Shown: in pieces, positions 33,329 to 43,962 of the stretch
How positions within the stretch are numbered: position 1 is the first letter of the stretch
How the letters are laid out: each line of letters opens with the position of its first letter
Origin: Semisulcospira habei
Taxonomy: Eukaryota > Mollusca > Gastropoda > Semisulcospiridae
Assembly: GCA_036245525.1 (NCBI GenBank)
Contig: BTPG01000005.1
Location: 183,636,691-183,700,690 of the forward strand
Direction of reading: 5' to 3'
Length of the DNA: 64,000 nucleotides
Notes under the pieces: generated by a model
The model's database searches: none
What the model saw: the letters and a program-made list of their open reading frames with translations, nothing else
Told to the model about the DNA's origin: nothing
Translations under genes and position numbers: made by a program

Positions 33329-33402
33329 AATTAGGGCGTTTTCAGAAGTGTGTCCCCTATGCCCTCCCACTGACCTCCGACCCAGTCCACACCCTGCGGT
33401 TC

Positions 33403-33546
33403 AGTTGCATGCGTGAGCGTAGTCCTGCGTAAGCCACTAAGCAAGGTGCTCCGCTATAGTGGAGTGAGTGTTGTGGTGCTCATAGCGGAGTACCTTGATT
33501 AGTGGCTTGCGCAGGACTAAGCTCACTCATGCAGCTGAGCCCGTAT
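33403..33546. repeat. H8 palindrome
   Basis: AGTCCTGCGTAAGCCACTAA and GCAAGGTGCTCCGCTAT pair with ATAGCGGAGTACCTTG and TTAGTGGCTTGCGCAGGACT; outer GTGAGCGTA / GCTCAC and CAGTTGCATG / CATGCAGCTG. A second copy is at 63.5 kb. Confidence 0.88.
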
Positions 33547-33612
33547 CCGGCAAACGCAGTCAGTCGCTTATACCGCGTATACGGATGCAGCACGTCTCGA
33601 AAGAGTCAATCC
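33528..33612. mobile_element. H11-like element, diverged
   Basis: CCCGTATCCGGCAAACGCAG and CGTATACGGATGCAGCACG, then GTCTCGAAAGAGT, are diverged parts of H11. Confidence 0.45.
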
Positions 33613-33773
33613 ATTCATCTCTGATATGGTACAACAGAAAATGGATTAAGTGTGGTGCGGGGTGGGGGTGGGGGTGGGGGGGAAGCTTTGATTTTATCTG
33701 CTCTGGCATCTGAATGAACTGTCATGGTCAGTCTATACCCTCAACAGGCGCCGAGTCTTCAGAACTCGATACC

Positions 33774-34112
33774 TAAGCTGGTTGTCTCCTTCGATTCGCT
33801 ACCGCTTATCAGCGGATACTGAACACATGCACATGGCTTGTCAGCGGATAATACATGTACATGGCTAGTCAGCGGATAATACATGTACATGGCTTGTCAG
33901 CGGATAATACATGTACATGGCTTGTCAGCGGATAATACATGTACATGGCTAGTCAGCGGATAATACTAGCATGTTCATGGCTAGTCAGTGGATAATACAT
34001 GTACATGGCTAGTCAGCGGATTATACATTGTCATGTACATGGCTAGTCAGCGGATAATACATGTACATGGCTTATCTGCGGTAGCGAACCGAGGGAGATA
34101 ACCAGTGTGCTC
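33774..34112. repeat. H7 palindrome with a minisatellite at its apex
   Basis: Left arm CTGGTTGTCTCCTTCGATTC, GCTACCGC; right arm GCGGTAGCGAACCGAGGG, AGATAACCAG. Between them lies the 28-bp repeat. The copy at 8.6 kb has a loop of only a few bases. Confidence 0.85.
33806..34075. repeat. 28-bp minisatellite, about 9 copies
   Basis: The unit is CTWGTCAGCGGATAATACAT followed by GTACATGG. Two units have small insertions. The first and last units (CTTATCAGCGG, CTTATCTGCGG) merge into the palindrome arms. Confidence 0.93.
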
Positions 34113-34199
34113 CGCCACAAGTCTGGGGTTGTCGAACTTCAGTTGGGCTTGATACATTTATTCCACACACCCAGTGCTACTGAAAGACGGGCGAAGACC

Positions 34200-34250
34200 T
34201 ATGGCGGCTCTGGACTGTAAGGTTCAAAATCACCGACCAGCACACACGCA
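34200..34250. repeat. H3 right arm only
   Basis: CTGTAAGGTTCAAAATCACC and GACCAGCACACA without a left arm. Confidence 0.55.
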
Positions 34251-34287
34251 GGCCTGGAGGCAAGTGGCAAAATCAACAACGATTTCT

Positions 34288-34494
34288 TTATCTCATTCTA
34301 CCCCAGACACACCACAGCAAGATGAGGATTGACCATGATAGTTCAAGGGTGATGCCAGAATAGCTTGGCGCCTATAGGCGCCAAGCTATTCTGGCATCAC
34401 CCTTGAACTATCATGGTCGATCTGTGTCCTGCACTGTCTTTAGAGGACAACGGCAAAATTTGGGAATTTCGGTCTTGGGGTAGCAAAGAGTTAA
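34288..34494 (+). mobile_element. H2 palindromic MITE, nearly complete
   Basis: The left end reads TTTATCTCATTCTACCCC and the right end AGAGTTAA (34491-34494). The palindrome about 34329-34420 has 43-base arms with few mismatches. Arm state CAGAATAGC / GCTATTCTG. Tail motifs GTCTTTAGAGGACAACGGC and AAAATTTGGGAATTTCGG match other copies. Confidence 0.92.
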
Positions 34495-34675
34495 ACCGCT
34501 TCTTCAAAAGCGCAGTGGGGGGGGGGGGGGTGGGGGTGGGGGGGTGGAGGGGGGCACTGCTAGTCAGAAGCTGAAATCATGCAGGCTTATTACAAGAAGG
34601 ATAGATGTAAACTGCAGCAAAAGGCGCCCTATTGTTAATAATTTTTTTTCTAAATATAAATACTGTATTGATATT

Positions 34676-34838
34676 GATTCATTCAGCCCCGACACAACAC
34701 AGCAAGCCAAGGCGCCAGGCTATTCTGGCACCACCCTTGAACTATCATGCTCGATCTGTCTCTGGAATTTAAGACAGTCCTTCAGAGGGCAACTTCAAAA
34801 ACTGGGAAATTTCGGTCCTGGGGTAGAACTGATATCGA
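34676..34838 (+). mobile_element. H2 element lacking its left arm
   Basis: ATTCATTCAGCCCCGACACA runs to CAGCAAGCC, then directly to AAGGCGCCAGGCTATTCTGG and the right flank up to GGTCCTGGGGTAGAA. Confidence 0.85.
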
Positions 34839-34839
34839 C

Positions 34840-35115
34840 TAATATTAAGTCACTGAGGAAGATATGGTTTAGGAGAAGGGAACTGCTATACGTAGGGATT
34901 TGGAGGGGACAGAGAGGGGTACGGAGGAAGGAGGGTGTCAGTAACGCCGAAGGGTACACTTTGCATAATGATGAACCAGACTCTTGGAATCAAGAGAGTC
35001 AAAGAACAGCCATCTGCCGGAGTCTGGTTTGATTGTGAAGGTTAAGGGCAGCAGGGGTGGGGGTTGGGGTGGATGCATACCAAAGATATACTGACATGGG
35101 CTGAGCTGACAAGTT
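34840..35115. other. Unassigned intergenic DNA
   Basis: No gene or repeat recognised. Confidence 0.35.
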
Positions 35116-35117
35116 CT

Positions 35118-35324
35118 TTAACTTTGTGCCAGTCAACGCAGACTGTGGTTTGAAATCGTCAATCCAACGTCAATGGTCCCCAAGCGTCAAAGAAACGTGA
35201 ATACACAGTGATTTCAACAACAGGCATAGATCCTCATGAGCCCCCGCAACTGCGGGGGCTCATGAGGATCTATACCTCTTGCAGTTGGGTGGTGTTCAAT
35301 TTTTCTCGGCAGTGAAGGTCTTAA
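35118..35324 (+). mobile_element. H1 element, complete
   Basis: TTAA at 35118-35121 and 35321-35324. The core 35225-35283 is of CCCCCGC/GCGGGGG type. Ends TTAACTTTGTGCCAGTC and CTCGGCAGTGAAGGTCTTAA. Confidence 0.9.
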
Positions 35325-35544
35325 TCACCTCTGTTAATGATTCCTACATGAAACAAAATTCATTTCAACAATGAGAAGGCGGAAAAGGTTACTATTTTGT
35401 ACTGAAGCGAAAAGTCTTACTTTTAAGAGGGTTCATCAGTTGTGTTCACGACTGACATTGAAACAGAAGAGTACGTCAGTGTGAAACAGAAGAGTACGTC
35501 AGTGTCCGGGTTGTCATCATATTAGACATTGAGGCACGCTTTCC

Positions 35545-35612
35545 AGTTTTGCCGCCGTGAGATGGCCTTAGTTGCCTGCTCGGCGTTAAACCCAAATAAC
35601 TAACTAACTAGC
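35545..35612 (+). mobile_element. LINE 3' end with (CTAA)n tail
   Basis: GCCGCCGTGAGATGGCCTTA and GCTCGGCGTTAAACCC lead into AAATAACTAACTAACTAGC. It is the same 3' end as the minus-strand LINE at 45.88 kb. Confidence 0.75.
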
Positions 35613-35958
35613 TTTCCAGTTTTGCTAACTGTCTCTTGAATAAAGAGCGTGCAAAGTGTTCCTTGACCCGACCGACACCATTGATTTTTGATGCGTATTA
35701 AAACAATAGGTATTCGATAACAGGGTCAAAAGGAAAGTTTTTTTTCTCTATCAACTCAGTGTTATTAGATAACAGTTTGTTTTTAATCTACTAAGTGTCA
35801 TTAAATCACAATCTGGTTAATGAAGGTCATTAGTTTTACTTGCTCATGAGAGTAGAGTTTTCATCTGTCTAATGTTTCCTCATCGTTACTTACAACAATA
35901 ATTATTATCAAATTTCATTAACCAAACACTCAGCTAAATGTAAATGGAGATGGTACAA

Positions 35959-36027
35959 GCAAGAGGCACAGATCCTCATGAGCCCCCGCAGTATGCGGGG
36001 GCTCATGAGGATCTATGCCTCTTGCAG
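35959..36027. mobile_element. H1 palindrome
   Basis: Arms GCAAGAGGCACAGATCCTCA and TGAGGATCTATGCCTCTTGC; tip CCCCCGCAGTATGCGGGGG. Confidence 0.87.
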
Positions 36028-36293
36028 ACGTGTATGTTTCTCTATTAACATGGGAGATTATATACTCATTACCATCAGCCATCTATCGACCCCAAACAGC
36101 AACACAATTTAACTTTTCCCTTCATGATTTTTTTTTTGGTGGTAAAAGAACAAGCCATTAAACCATGTTCCACTTGCAGTTTGAAGTGTAATGAGTCTAG
36201 CACATGAGTGTTTTTTATATCCTGTGGTCTCTCTCTCCCCCCCCCCCCCCAACCATCAATCCCTTTCCTTTCATCTCTTCGGCAGGTAAAATC

Positions 36294-36519
36294 TTAACCC
36301 TTTCCCTGGGGCTGTACGTGCACTGTACGTACATTTTTGTTTCTGAAATCTTGGTTCGTTCAACGACCAAAAGCCAACACCGTCCTAAAAACTTGGGTAC
36401 AAACTTGGTCCCCAGCAAGAGGCATAGATCCTCATGATCCCCCGCATGCGGGGGCTCATGAGGATCTATGCCTCTTGCAGTTGGATCGTGTTGACTTTTC
36501 TCGGCAGTGAAGCGGTTAG
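36294..36519 (+). mobile_element. H1 element, nearly complete
   Basis: TTAA at 36294-36297; right end CTCGGCAGTGAAGCGGTTAG. The core 36415-36480 has a short tip (CCCCCGCATGCGGGGG). Confidence 0.9.
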
Positions 36520-37055
36520 TATGAAAAGAGAGTTGCTGTCGACATTGTAGTGGCATGGATTATGCTGGTAAAATCTTAATCTCATCAGGTGAAAGTTTCA
36601 AATCGGTACTAGACTCGCCATATATGTGTACAACAAAAACAATGGAACACATTACTTTCTTCTGTTTGTTTCGTGTTACGCACTTCTGAACAAGAACACC
36701 CGTAGACACCATCTTAAATTCCATCAAATTTATTCACAATTCTCGCTATCCCGGTGACCTAGAAACCTGCAATGGGCTCAAACTAGACGCGAAATCAAAT
36801 TTCGATACAGTTACCTGGAAACCTCTGGTAGCTGCAACTAGTGGCAAAACGAAATCTCGATCATCTTCCGGAATGAACCGCGTCAAATGAGGGTAGCAGT
36901 AACGGCACGATCCCATGGACCTGCAGCCCGTCGTGACTTATGAAGATCTAAGTCTGTTCCAGATAAATGAGATTTAAGATGTGCGTGTACAATTTCACTT
37001 TTCTCGTTTACAGATTAGTCCGCTAAGCACTACGCATAATTGTTGTTATAGGATT
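36520..37055. other. Unassigned intergenic DNA
   Basis: No gene, palindrome or tandem repeat recognised. Confidence 0.35.
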
Positions 37056-37059
37056 GATT

Positions 37060-37155
37060 ATTTTTGCGATTTTCAAGGGTGGTGCCTGATTAACTTGGCG
37101 CCTATCAGGCGCCAAGCTAATCAGACACTACCCTTGAGCTGTCACGATCGATCCA
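37060..37155. mobile_element. H2 palindrome, diverged
   Basis: GCCTGATTAACTTGGCGCC pairs with GGCGCCAAGCTAATCAGAC. Outer parts CAAGGGTGG and ACTACCCTTGAGC show one or two mismatches. Confidence 0.8.
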
Positions 37156-37354
37156 GCACCCGTACCTGTTTAAGACGTGAAAGAGGTAACCGTGGGAGGT
37201 AGGTAGTTGCGCAAACTTGCCGAAATTTGTGCGCAGCATGACAGTATTTCTGATGGAGGATGTACATTGACTGAAGCGGACGGGGGTAAGGGGTGACCAA
37301 GTCCTCTTCAAGCTGATAATGGTCTGGGAATGAGGTTTTGGCTGCGAAAGAGAG

Positions 37355-37450
37355 GGTGAGGGGAGGTGGGGGGGGGGGGGTGGGGTGGGGTTGGGGGATG
37401 GGGGTGGGGTGGGGGTGGGTGAGGGGTGAGGTGGGGAGTGGGGTGAAGAA
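37355..37450. repeat. G-rich tract
   Basis: GGGGTGGGGTGGGG-type repeats. Confidence 0.85.
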
Positions 37451-37602
37451 GGAGTGGGGATTACTTCCCTTCGTCTATTATTCTGCTCTCCAAAAGCACT
37501 ACTTGCATGTCAAAAGTGATGAAAATGTGCTATAGAAATGGGATGCGATTGGAAGAGCGGAGTGGGAGATGGGTGCGTACGTATGTGTCTGTACGTAGGT
37601 GC

Positions 37603-37603
<1 letters not shown>

Positions 37604-37655
<52 letters not shown>

Positions 37656-37699
37656 TGCGGGGGCGTGTGTATGCATACGTATGTGTCTGTGTTTGTACG

Positions 37700-37743
<44 letters not shown>

Positions 37744-37790
37744 CGTGTGTGCGCGCGTGTCTGTGTGTGCGTGTGAGCGTGTCCGTGCGT
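37604..37790. repeat. (TG)n microsatellite, duplicated with flank
   Basis: Two (TG)n blocks (about 37606-37648 and 37704-37740) are each preceded by a similar GTACGTAGGTGYGT flank, so the locus was tandemly duplicated. Confidence 0.93.
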
Positions 37791-38075
37791 CTGTGAACAT
37801 TAACACAGAATTACTCAAGCGATTCAAGTATTCAAACAGCTCCAGGTGGAACGACTCAAAATCCTAGACCAGCACACACTCAGCACAAAGAATAAGTGTC
37901 GATTCACCATTTCATGCAAACAAGTGACGTCAATGGCTCAGTGATAGAAAAAGATGCATCTAAATGTCACGGCCTGGGTCACCCTGACCTCGGTTTTTAA
38001 ACCATTAAGTTCATTAAGTGTTTTGCTGTCACGCCTAACCCTTTGAATCTCACAGCCAAACGGATCTAGGCTCGT

Positions 38076-38440
38076 TTAACCCTTTGGCTGTCGGTCACTA
38101 GCTAACTACGTAAATACGTCACTAGCTAACTACGTAAATAGGTCACTAGCTAACTACGTAAATACGTCACTAGCTAACTACGTCACTAGCTAACTACGTC
38201 ACTAGCCAACTACTGACGTCACTAGCCGCTAACTATGTCACTAGCTAACTACGTAACAATGACCCTAGCTAACTACGTCACTAGCTAACTACGTCACTAG
38301 CTAACTACGTCACTAGCTAACTACGTCACTACGCCAGTAACTAACTACGTCACTAGCTATCTACGTCAGGAGCTAACTACGTCAATAACTACGTCACTAG
38401 CTAACTACGTCACTACGTAACTACGTGTCTTTTCCGCCAG
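38076..38440. repeat. 16-bp minisatellite starting inside an H5 end
   Basis: TTAACCCTTTGGCTGTCGG (38076 on) is the H5 left terminus. It runs straight into repeats of TCACTAGCTAACTACG, about twenty copies with small length changes. A right H5 end is not found. Confidence 0.85.
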
Positions 38441-38601
38441 TATAGTCAGTAGCAGTCAAGGCATAAATACAGTATTCTGTTCTATTCTACTGTGTTCTAT
38501 CTTATCTTTTATTTTATCATTTGTACACTAGTATAAGCGACATGTTTAACATTTGACATTTTGCATCAAAACTTTAACCACTGAAGAAAGAAAAAGTACC
38601 A

Positions 38602-38803
38602 TTAACCCATATAGCCCCGATCACTACAGCAGGAGATGGATTGACCATAATAATTCAAGGGTAGCGCCAGCTTAGCTTGGTGTCTTCTAATCTGGCACTA
38701 CCCTTGAATTGTCATGGACAATCCCTCTCCTGCAACTGATACATAGTCATTACGCAACACCTCCAAAATTTGAGAAATGGGACCTTGGGGCTAAAAGGGT
38801 TAA
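38602..38803 (+). mobile_element. H2 palindromic MITE, complete
   Basis: TTAA at both ends (38602, 38800). Outer arms CAGGAGATGGATTGACCAT and ATGGACAATCCCTCTCCTGC; inner arms worn near the apex (TTAGCTTGGTGTCTTCTAA). The right part CACCTCCAAAATTTGAG and CCTTGGGGCTAAAAGGG matches the 13.5/28.6-kb subtype. Confidence 0.9.
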
Positions 38804-39104
38804 CATCGTTATTATCAGGAACTACCCCCTAGCTATCAAGGTGCATCCAACCGGCTCTAGCAGTTGGCACTTGAAGCGAAAGAGTGCACAATACCTGACA
38901 TTTCATTGAATGGCAGCCACAGCTGTTTACATGTAGACGCGCCGGTATGTAGCGATCGAATAGATAGGTAACACACACAGGTAAAGAAAAGAAAAAAACC
39001 AGGTAACACACTGACATCAAATGTGGAGTCAGTAAAAGAGCTATATTGCTTGCATCTACGTCAGGTGTACCAAACATACACTGTGCGTTGAAAGGTCCTG
39101 GTAA

Positions 39105-39250
39105 ATCAAAGTGCCACAGTTGCAGTGCGCATGAATTGATCAGTGTTCAGGTCGTACTCTATAGGAAAAAGATTTCCCTGTCGCCCATAAACCCGCCCGT
39201 CAGGGCCGTCCATTATCCCTTCGGTGCCGTGGACGTTAAACCCCGAAAAA
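39105..39250 (+). repeat. Diverged SINE-like repeat
   Basis: AAAGTGCCACAGTTGCAGTG and GTGGACGTTAAACCCCG match the segment at 4225-4345. Confidence 0.5.
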
Positions 39251-39344
39251 ACCATACACTATGTCAAGTTAGAAGGCCTACTGTGCGTATGTGTATTCTG
39301 TACGTCTCGAATGAATTAAGTATATTTCACATTGTTTGTGTTAA

Positions 39345-39425
39345 CTCTGTGAAGGCGTGACGCATCCGAATACACGGCTTTATGCCGCGTAACCAGATGC
39401 CGCGCGTCTCAAATGAGCTAAGTTC
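39345..39425. mobile_element. H11-like element, diverged
   Basis: CATCCGAATACACGGC and TGCCGCGTAACCAGATGCCG, ending CGTCTCAAATGAGCTAAG, close to H11. Confidence 0.6.
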
Positions 39426-39449
39426 CGGTGGTGTACGTGTTTACAGGAA

Positions 39450-39600
39450 AATTGCGTGCTGGTCTGTGGCTAGGGCCAGTGAGGTCAAAAGCGCAGAGTT
39501 ACAAGCGGGTGTTGCAAGTAAGATTTGTTTCGATCATGATAGTTCAAGGACTGCTTGGGACCTATTCCGGCACTGACCACCCTCGAACTAGTCAAACTTG
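39450..39600. repeat. Worn H3 and H2 arms
   Basis: CGTGCTGGTCTGTGGC is an H3 left arm; CGATCATGATAGTTCAAGG and CTATTCCGGCACTGACC are H2 pieces. Confidence 0.45.
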
Positions 39601-39813
39601 TACAGAGCAGCCACCCAAGGAACTATCCAGAAGTGGTCGCCTCAGCGGTCTTCTTACACAGGGTCTCAGAAGAAAGACCGTGCGACCTGAAATGGCCGAC
39701 TGCTTAGACCGGTGGTTGTCTTGACAGGTTTGACAGTACCACGATAGATCTGTCTGCTGCGCTCTACCGTTTCTTCCGCGGACAACTTTCACATTTTCGA
39801 TTTACGATTTTAA

Positions 39814-39896
39814 TTAACGCATTCGAGACGTGCTGCATTCGGATACACGGCTTAAGCCGCATATCCCGCGAATGCAGAGCGTCCCGAATGTGTTAA
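39814..39896. mobile_element. H11 palindromic MITE, complete, 83 bp
   Basis: TTAA at 39814-39817 and 39893-39896. Ends TTAACGCATTCGAGACGTG and GAGCGTCCCGAATGTGTTAA; inner CTGCATTCGGATACACGGCT pairs with AGCCGCATATCCCGCGAATG around TTAA. Almost the whole element is one hairpin. Confidence 0.88.
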
Positions 39897-40253
39897 CTGA
39901 GGACCGATCCATCGGGAAACCTTGCCCTGGCCTACCCACCCAACAACATTGTTCGTCGCACGGTTTGCTGGCTCAAAGTTAATCTTGGGGTCGAGTGACC
40001 TCCAATACCCCCCAAATCCTAGTACAGGTCTCGATGCCACGGCTAGGAAAACCCACAATCAAGAAACGTGATGGTAATAATGGTTCTCACGATCCCATTG
40101 GCTCCTCGGTTTGGTGCAGCCAATCAGGAAAATTGGCATGACCGGCCCACATCCAAGAACTGGCTGGTTTGTATTTTTGATGATAAATTTGCAAGGAATG
40201 GACATTTATATTTAGTACGCCGTTCAACATTCAAATTCTGTTTGTCTGTATTT

Positions 40254-40440
40254 TGAATGAATGAATCAATGAATGAATGAAGAAATGAAGGAATGAATGA
40301 AGGAATGAAGGAATGCCTGAAGGAATGAAGGAAGAATGGATGAATGAATGAATGAATGAATGAAGGAATGAATGAAGGAATGAATGAATGAGGGAATGAA
40401 TTCTGTAAATCAATGGATCAAATCAATGAATCTATGAATG
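40254..40440. repeat. (GAAT)n-type microsatellite
   Basis: GAAT and GAAG tetramers with interruptions. A 32-base repeat (CATTTACACAATTTCCTTC) follows three times at 40459-40540. Confidence 0.93.
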
Positions 40441-40554
40441 CACCCAGCCACGCAATTCATTTACACATTTCCTTCTTAAGTCTCATTTACACAATTTCCT
40501 TCTTAAGTCTCATTTACACAATTTCCTTCTTAAGTCTCAGCTACTCCACCTATC

Positions 40555-40622
40555 TGTAAGAGACATGGATTCTCATGAGCCCCTGCATCCGCAGGGGATC
40601 ATGAAAATCTATGCCTCTTGCT
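40555..40622. mobile_element. H1 palindrome
   Basis: Arms AGACATGGATTCTCATGAG and ATCATGAAAATCTATGCC; tip CCCCTGCATCCGCAGGGG. Confidence 0.8.
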
Positions 40623-41220
40623 GACAGACATCGGGTCCACATTCCTCCTCAGACTGAGAGTGTATTCTGGGTATAGTCTGGAACTGATCGTAATAGTCTG
40701 AGAACCCAACATGCAGTTTCTCTATCGATTATTCCGTATCTTAGCTGTGCAAATATCCGTCAACATCTTTTTGGTGAAAGAACGCAATTACCTTGTGCTT
40801 TTTCTAAAATGTGCTTCGTCTGGGAGGCACACGGAAAACAGATACAAAAAAAACAAATATGTCTATTGAAATGTTTGCTTTATAATATTGTTTATCTTCT
40901 AATCTGTTGTCGAGGTCTGTCTGAGCGTGTACGGTATCTTCTGATGCTGCACTAAAATGCTGAAGGAAAATACTGACTGGTTGATCAGGGAGTTCCTAGA
41001 TTTCTGGCCCTGCTTAACAAGAACGTCCTCCAGTTCATTGTAGATTGCTTTGCTTTCCCGACTGTCTAGAGAAAAACCGGCCCGCGCCCGCGTACCACAT
41101 TAAACCTCGGATCACATCGTAAAAACGACGAAATGTCCCGAAATGTGCGTTCTTTCAGTGTACGCGCTTATTCTTGGCAGTTCACTGCGAATTTTATGTC
41201 TCTCAGTTTAGCTTAAACCC
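40623..41220. other. Unassigned A+T-rich DNA
   Basis: No gene or repeat recognised. Confidence 0.35.
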
Positions 41221-41226
41221 AACTGC

Positions 41227-41290
41227 TAGAGGCATAGATCCTCATGAGCCCCTGCATTCGCAGGGGCTCATGAGGATCTATGCCTCTTGC
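41227..41290. mobile_element. H1 palindrome, perfect
   Basis: AGAGGCATAGATCCTCATGA to its exact complement, tip CCCCTGCATTCGCAGGGG. About 29 paired bases. Confidence 0.9.
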
Positions 41291-41371
41291 CTAACCAAGG
41301 TCGGGTCCTGTTGTTCCTCAGTCTGAGCGTGTCCGCCTGGTAAGAGTGGTTTTCTGCTCTGTGAAGGTACA

Positions 41372-41458
41372 AGGCAGTAAGTCCATTTTGTGAAAAGCGA
41401 TATTTTCATTGTAATACAATGAAAATCTCGCCTTTCACAGCCATGGACTTGCTGTCTT
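41372..41458. repeat. H6 palindrome
   Basis: GGCAGTAAGTCCATTTTGTG and CATGGACTTGCTGTC with inner AAAGCGATATTTTCATTGTA / TACAATGAAAATCTCGCCTT. Confidence 0.83.
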
Positions 41459-41696
41459 TTGCCTTCACAGACAGTTTTATGTCCTGTAGACTTTTCTCAC
41501 CTAACACTGTGCAAGGCCAAGGGCCCTGAAAATACAGTGCAGGCGAAACTTGAAGTCCCCTGTGTAAAATCCAACAGAAGAGCCGGTTTCAGGGTGCGTA
41601 CTTCGTGCTGGGTCCCTGGACGTGTTCCGACTTTCTTTCGGTAGACTGGGTCTTAGTATATTTTCTGGAGTGCTCCCAGATGAAAATGGATCTCTC

Positions 41697-41860
41697 CCCA
41701 CCCCCCTCCCCCCCCCCCCCCCCCCCGACGCATCCCCTCCCCCCCACCCCGACGCACCCCCTCCTCCCCCCCCCCCCGCTACACGTGTCCCCCCCCCAAC
41801 TACACCCCCCCAAAAAAAAAAACAACAAAAAAACAAAACAAAAAAAAACCCAACAAAAAA
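41697..41860. repeat. C-rich then A-rich tract
   Basis: Long C runs with GACGCA spacers, then poly(A) broken by C. The long plus and minus frames here are composition artefacts. Confidence 0.85.
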
Positions 41861-41980
41861 CACCCTCCCAATTCATTCTTAGAATAGAAGAAATCATTCG
41901 CCGAGTCAGGAGAACAATCAGAGCTTGGAACACGGCAGATGTTCTCCATTGAAGAACACGTCATTGTGATATTGTCCCAA

Positions 41981-42046
41981 CAAGAGTCATAGTTTCTCAT
42001 GAGCCCCTGCGGCCGCAGGGGCTCATGAGGACGTATGCCTCTTGAA
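41981..42046. mobile_element. H1 palindrome
   Basis: Tip CCCCTGCGGCCGCAGGGG; arms CATAGTTTCTCATGAG and CTCATGAGGACGTATG. Confidence 0.85.
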
Positions 42047-42194
42047 GAGGCACGGGGTTTGCCGTTAGACTGTCAGAATAAGTGGATCGTCGATGTCATC
42101 CGATAAAAAAAAGATTTTGGCAGAATTGTCCCCGATCGAACTGTGGCCGTGCTGTTGTCAATATTACTGCTTTGCTTGCGTCAACGGGGCAAAG

Positions 42195-42250
42195 GGGTGG
42201 TGTAGGGGTCGGGGTGGGGGTGGGGGGGTGGGGGGGGGGGGGGGGGTAGG
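42195..42250. repeat. G-rich tract
   Basis: GGGGTGGGGGTGGGGG-type run; matching C-rich tracts lie at 42511-42590. Confidence 0.85.
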
Positions 42251-42760
42251 GGGAGAGTCGGGGAAAGAAAATGAAAAGAAAAGAAGAAGAAAAAAAGTAA
42301 GACATAAAGAGAAGGGCTACAGGCACCCCAAAACCGCTTCTAAGGTCGGATAACAGAAATCGAGAGCTGAAAATGCTATGGAGTTAGAACGAGCGGTGTC
42401 GTGAATAATATGCGACAGTAGCATCCCTATTAAAAAAAAAAAAGTCTAACAGGAATACATTTGCAATGCCGCACCCATCTACACGCAGATGAAATAAACA
42501 GTTTAAAATAACCCCCCCCCCACCACCACCACCACCACTCCCTTCACTCACACCCCACCTCCCCCCCCCCCACCCTCCTCCCCCCAAAAAAAATCAAAAA
42601 AAAAAAAAATCACAGATACTGGAAAAACGAAAATGAAAATGACCAGGTCAGCCTATTCGCGGATGTAACTCAAAGCCAAATTCCATAGAATGAATCGCTT
42701 TTGAATCGACGATGCCATCAAACCATTACGTCTCCAGCGGTGGAGGGTGTGGGGTTTGGG

Positions 42761-42825
42761 GGCATAGACATTCATGTAGCTCTGCTGCCTGCAGGGGCTT
42801 ATTAGTATTTATATCTTCTTGACTG
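42761..42825. mobile_element. H1 palindrome, decayed
   Basis: GGCATAGACATTCATG and GCAGGGGCTTATTAGTATTT. Confidence 0.6.
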
Positions 42826-42941
42826 CAAGCCAAAACTAGATGAATCTTCTTTAAATGAGGAGGCCATTAGGTTTCAGCTGACGATTGCACCGCCGGATCG
42901 AACAGCAGAGATTTCACTTATACAAAATCATTTCGCTGTCA

Positions 42942-43008
42942 GCAAGAGGCATAGATCCTCATGCGCCCCCGCGACTGCGGGAGCTCATGAGGATCTATGC
43001 CTCATGCT
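42942..43008. mobile_element. H1 palindrome
   Basis: GCAAGAGGCATAGATCCTCA and TGAGGATCTATGCCTCATGC; tip CCCCCGCGACTGCGGGAG. Confidence 0.85.
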
Positions 43009-43159
43009 GGTATCATTTGCGCCTGTGTTACTCAGTCAGTACAGGTCATGGCATGTTCAATTTAGGACATAAAAAGAGACAGCGAGAATGGGTTTGGACG
43101 TGACTCGACAATGACAGAGCGTCTCGAAATACGAAACATTTTCAGCATCCAGTTTTATC

Positions 43160-43230
43160 TGCAAAAGACATAGATTCGCATAATCCCCTGCGACTGCTGG
43201 GGCTCATGAGAATATATACCATCTGCTGCC
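43160..43230. mobile_element. H1 palindrome, decayed
   Basis: ACATAGATTCGCATAATCCC and GGGGCTCATGAGAATATAT. Confidence 0.68.
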
Positions 43231-43519
43231 ATTTAGTCCCATGTACCTTCTCAGACGGGCATACATCGAAGATAAGCTCAGGACTTGGCCATCTTTAGCA
43301 AAGTCTGTTACAGGGAGCTGAGATAGTGTATTAGGAAACTTCATGTCTGTTTTATCAGAGAGATTGATTTGGAACCGCAGGGGAATTGGTTTTTGGGGAG
43401 AGATTACTGTATGCTTTTTCTCATTTATTCCAGAGACATTTTATACAGGCCAGTCAGTGAGGGCAAGCCTAGAGTCAGTTTGTTAGCTGACATGATGCAA
43501 CCCCTTTGTGCATGCAGCC

Positions 43520-43962
43520 ACCAGTGCTGTAAACTGTGTGTGTGGTACTGTAAACTGTGTGTTAGGGTACTGTAAACTGTGTGTGTGTGGTACTGTAAAC
43601 TGTGTGTGTATGGGGTACTGTAAACTGTGTGTGTATGGGGTACTGTAAACTGTGTGTGTATGGGGTACCGTAAACTGTGTGTTTGGTACTTTAAACTGTG
43701 TGTATGGGGTACTGTAAACTGTGTGTGTGTGGTACTGTAAACTGTGTGTGTGGTACTGTAAACTGTGTGTGTGGTACTGTAAACTGTGTGTGTGTGGTAC
43801 TGTAAACTGTGTGTGTGTGGTACTGTAAACTGTATGTGTGGTACTGTAAATTGTGTGTGTGTGTGGTACTGTTAACTGTGTGTGTGGTACTGTAAACTGT
43901 GTGTGTGTGTGTGTGGTACTGTAAACTGTGTGTGTGGTACTGTAAACTGTGTGTGTACCGGT
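43520..43962. repeat. Minisatellite of GGTACTGTAAACTGTGTGTG, about 20 copies
   Basis: The unit is 20-26 bases, varying by the number of GT pairs and by a TATGGG insertion. Minus-strand frames of up to 198 codons repeat YSTPHTHSLQ and are not genes. Confidence 0.93.
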
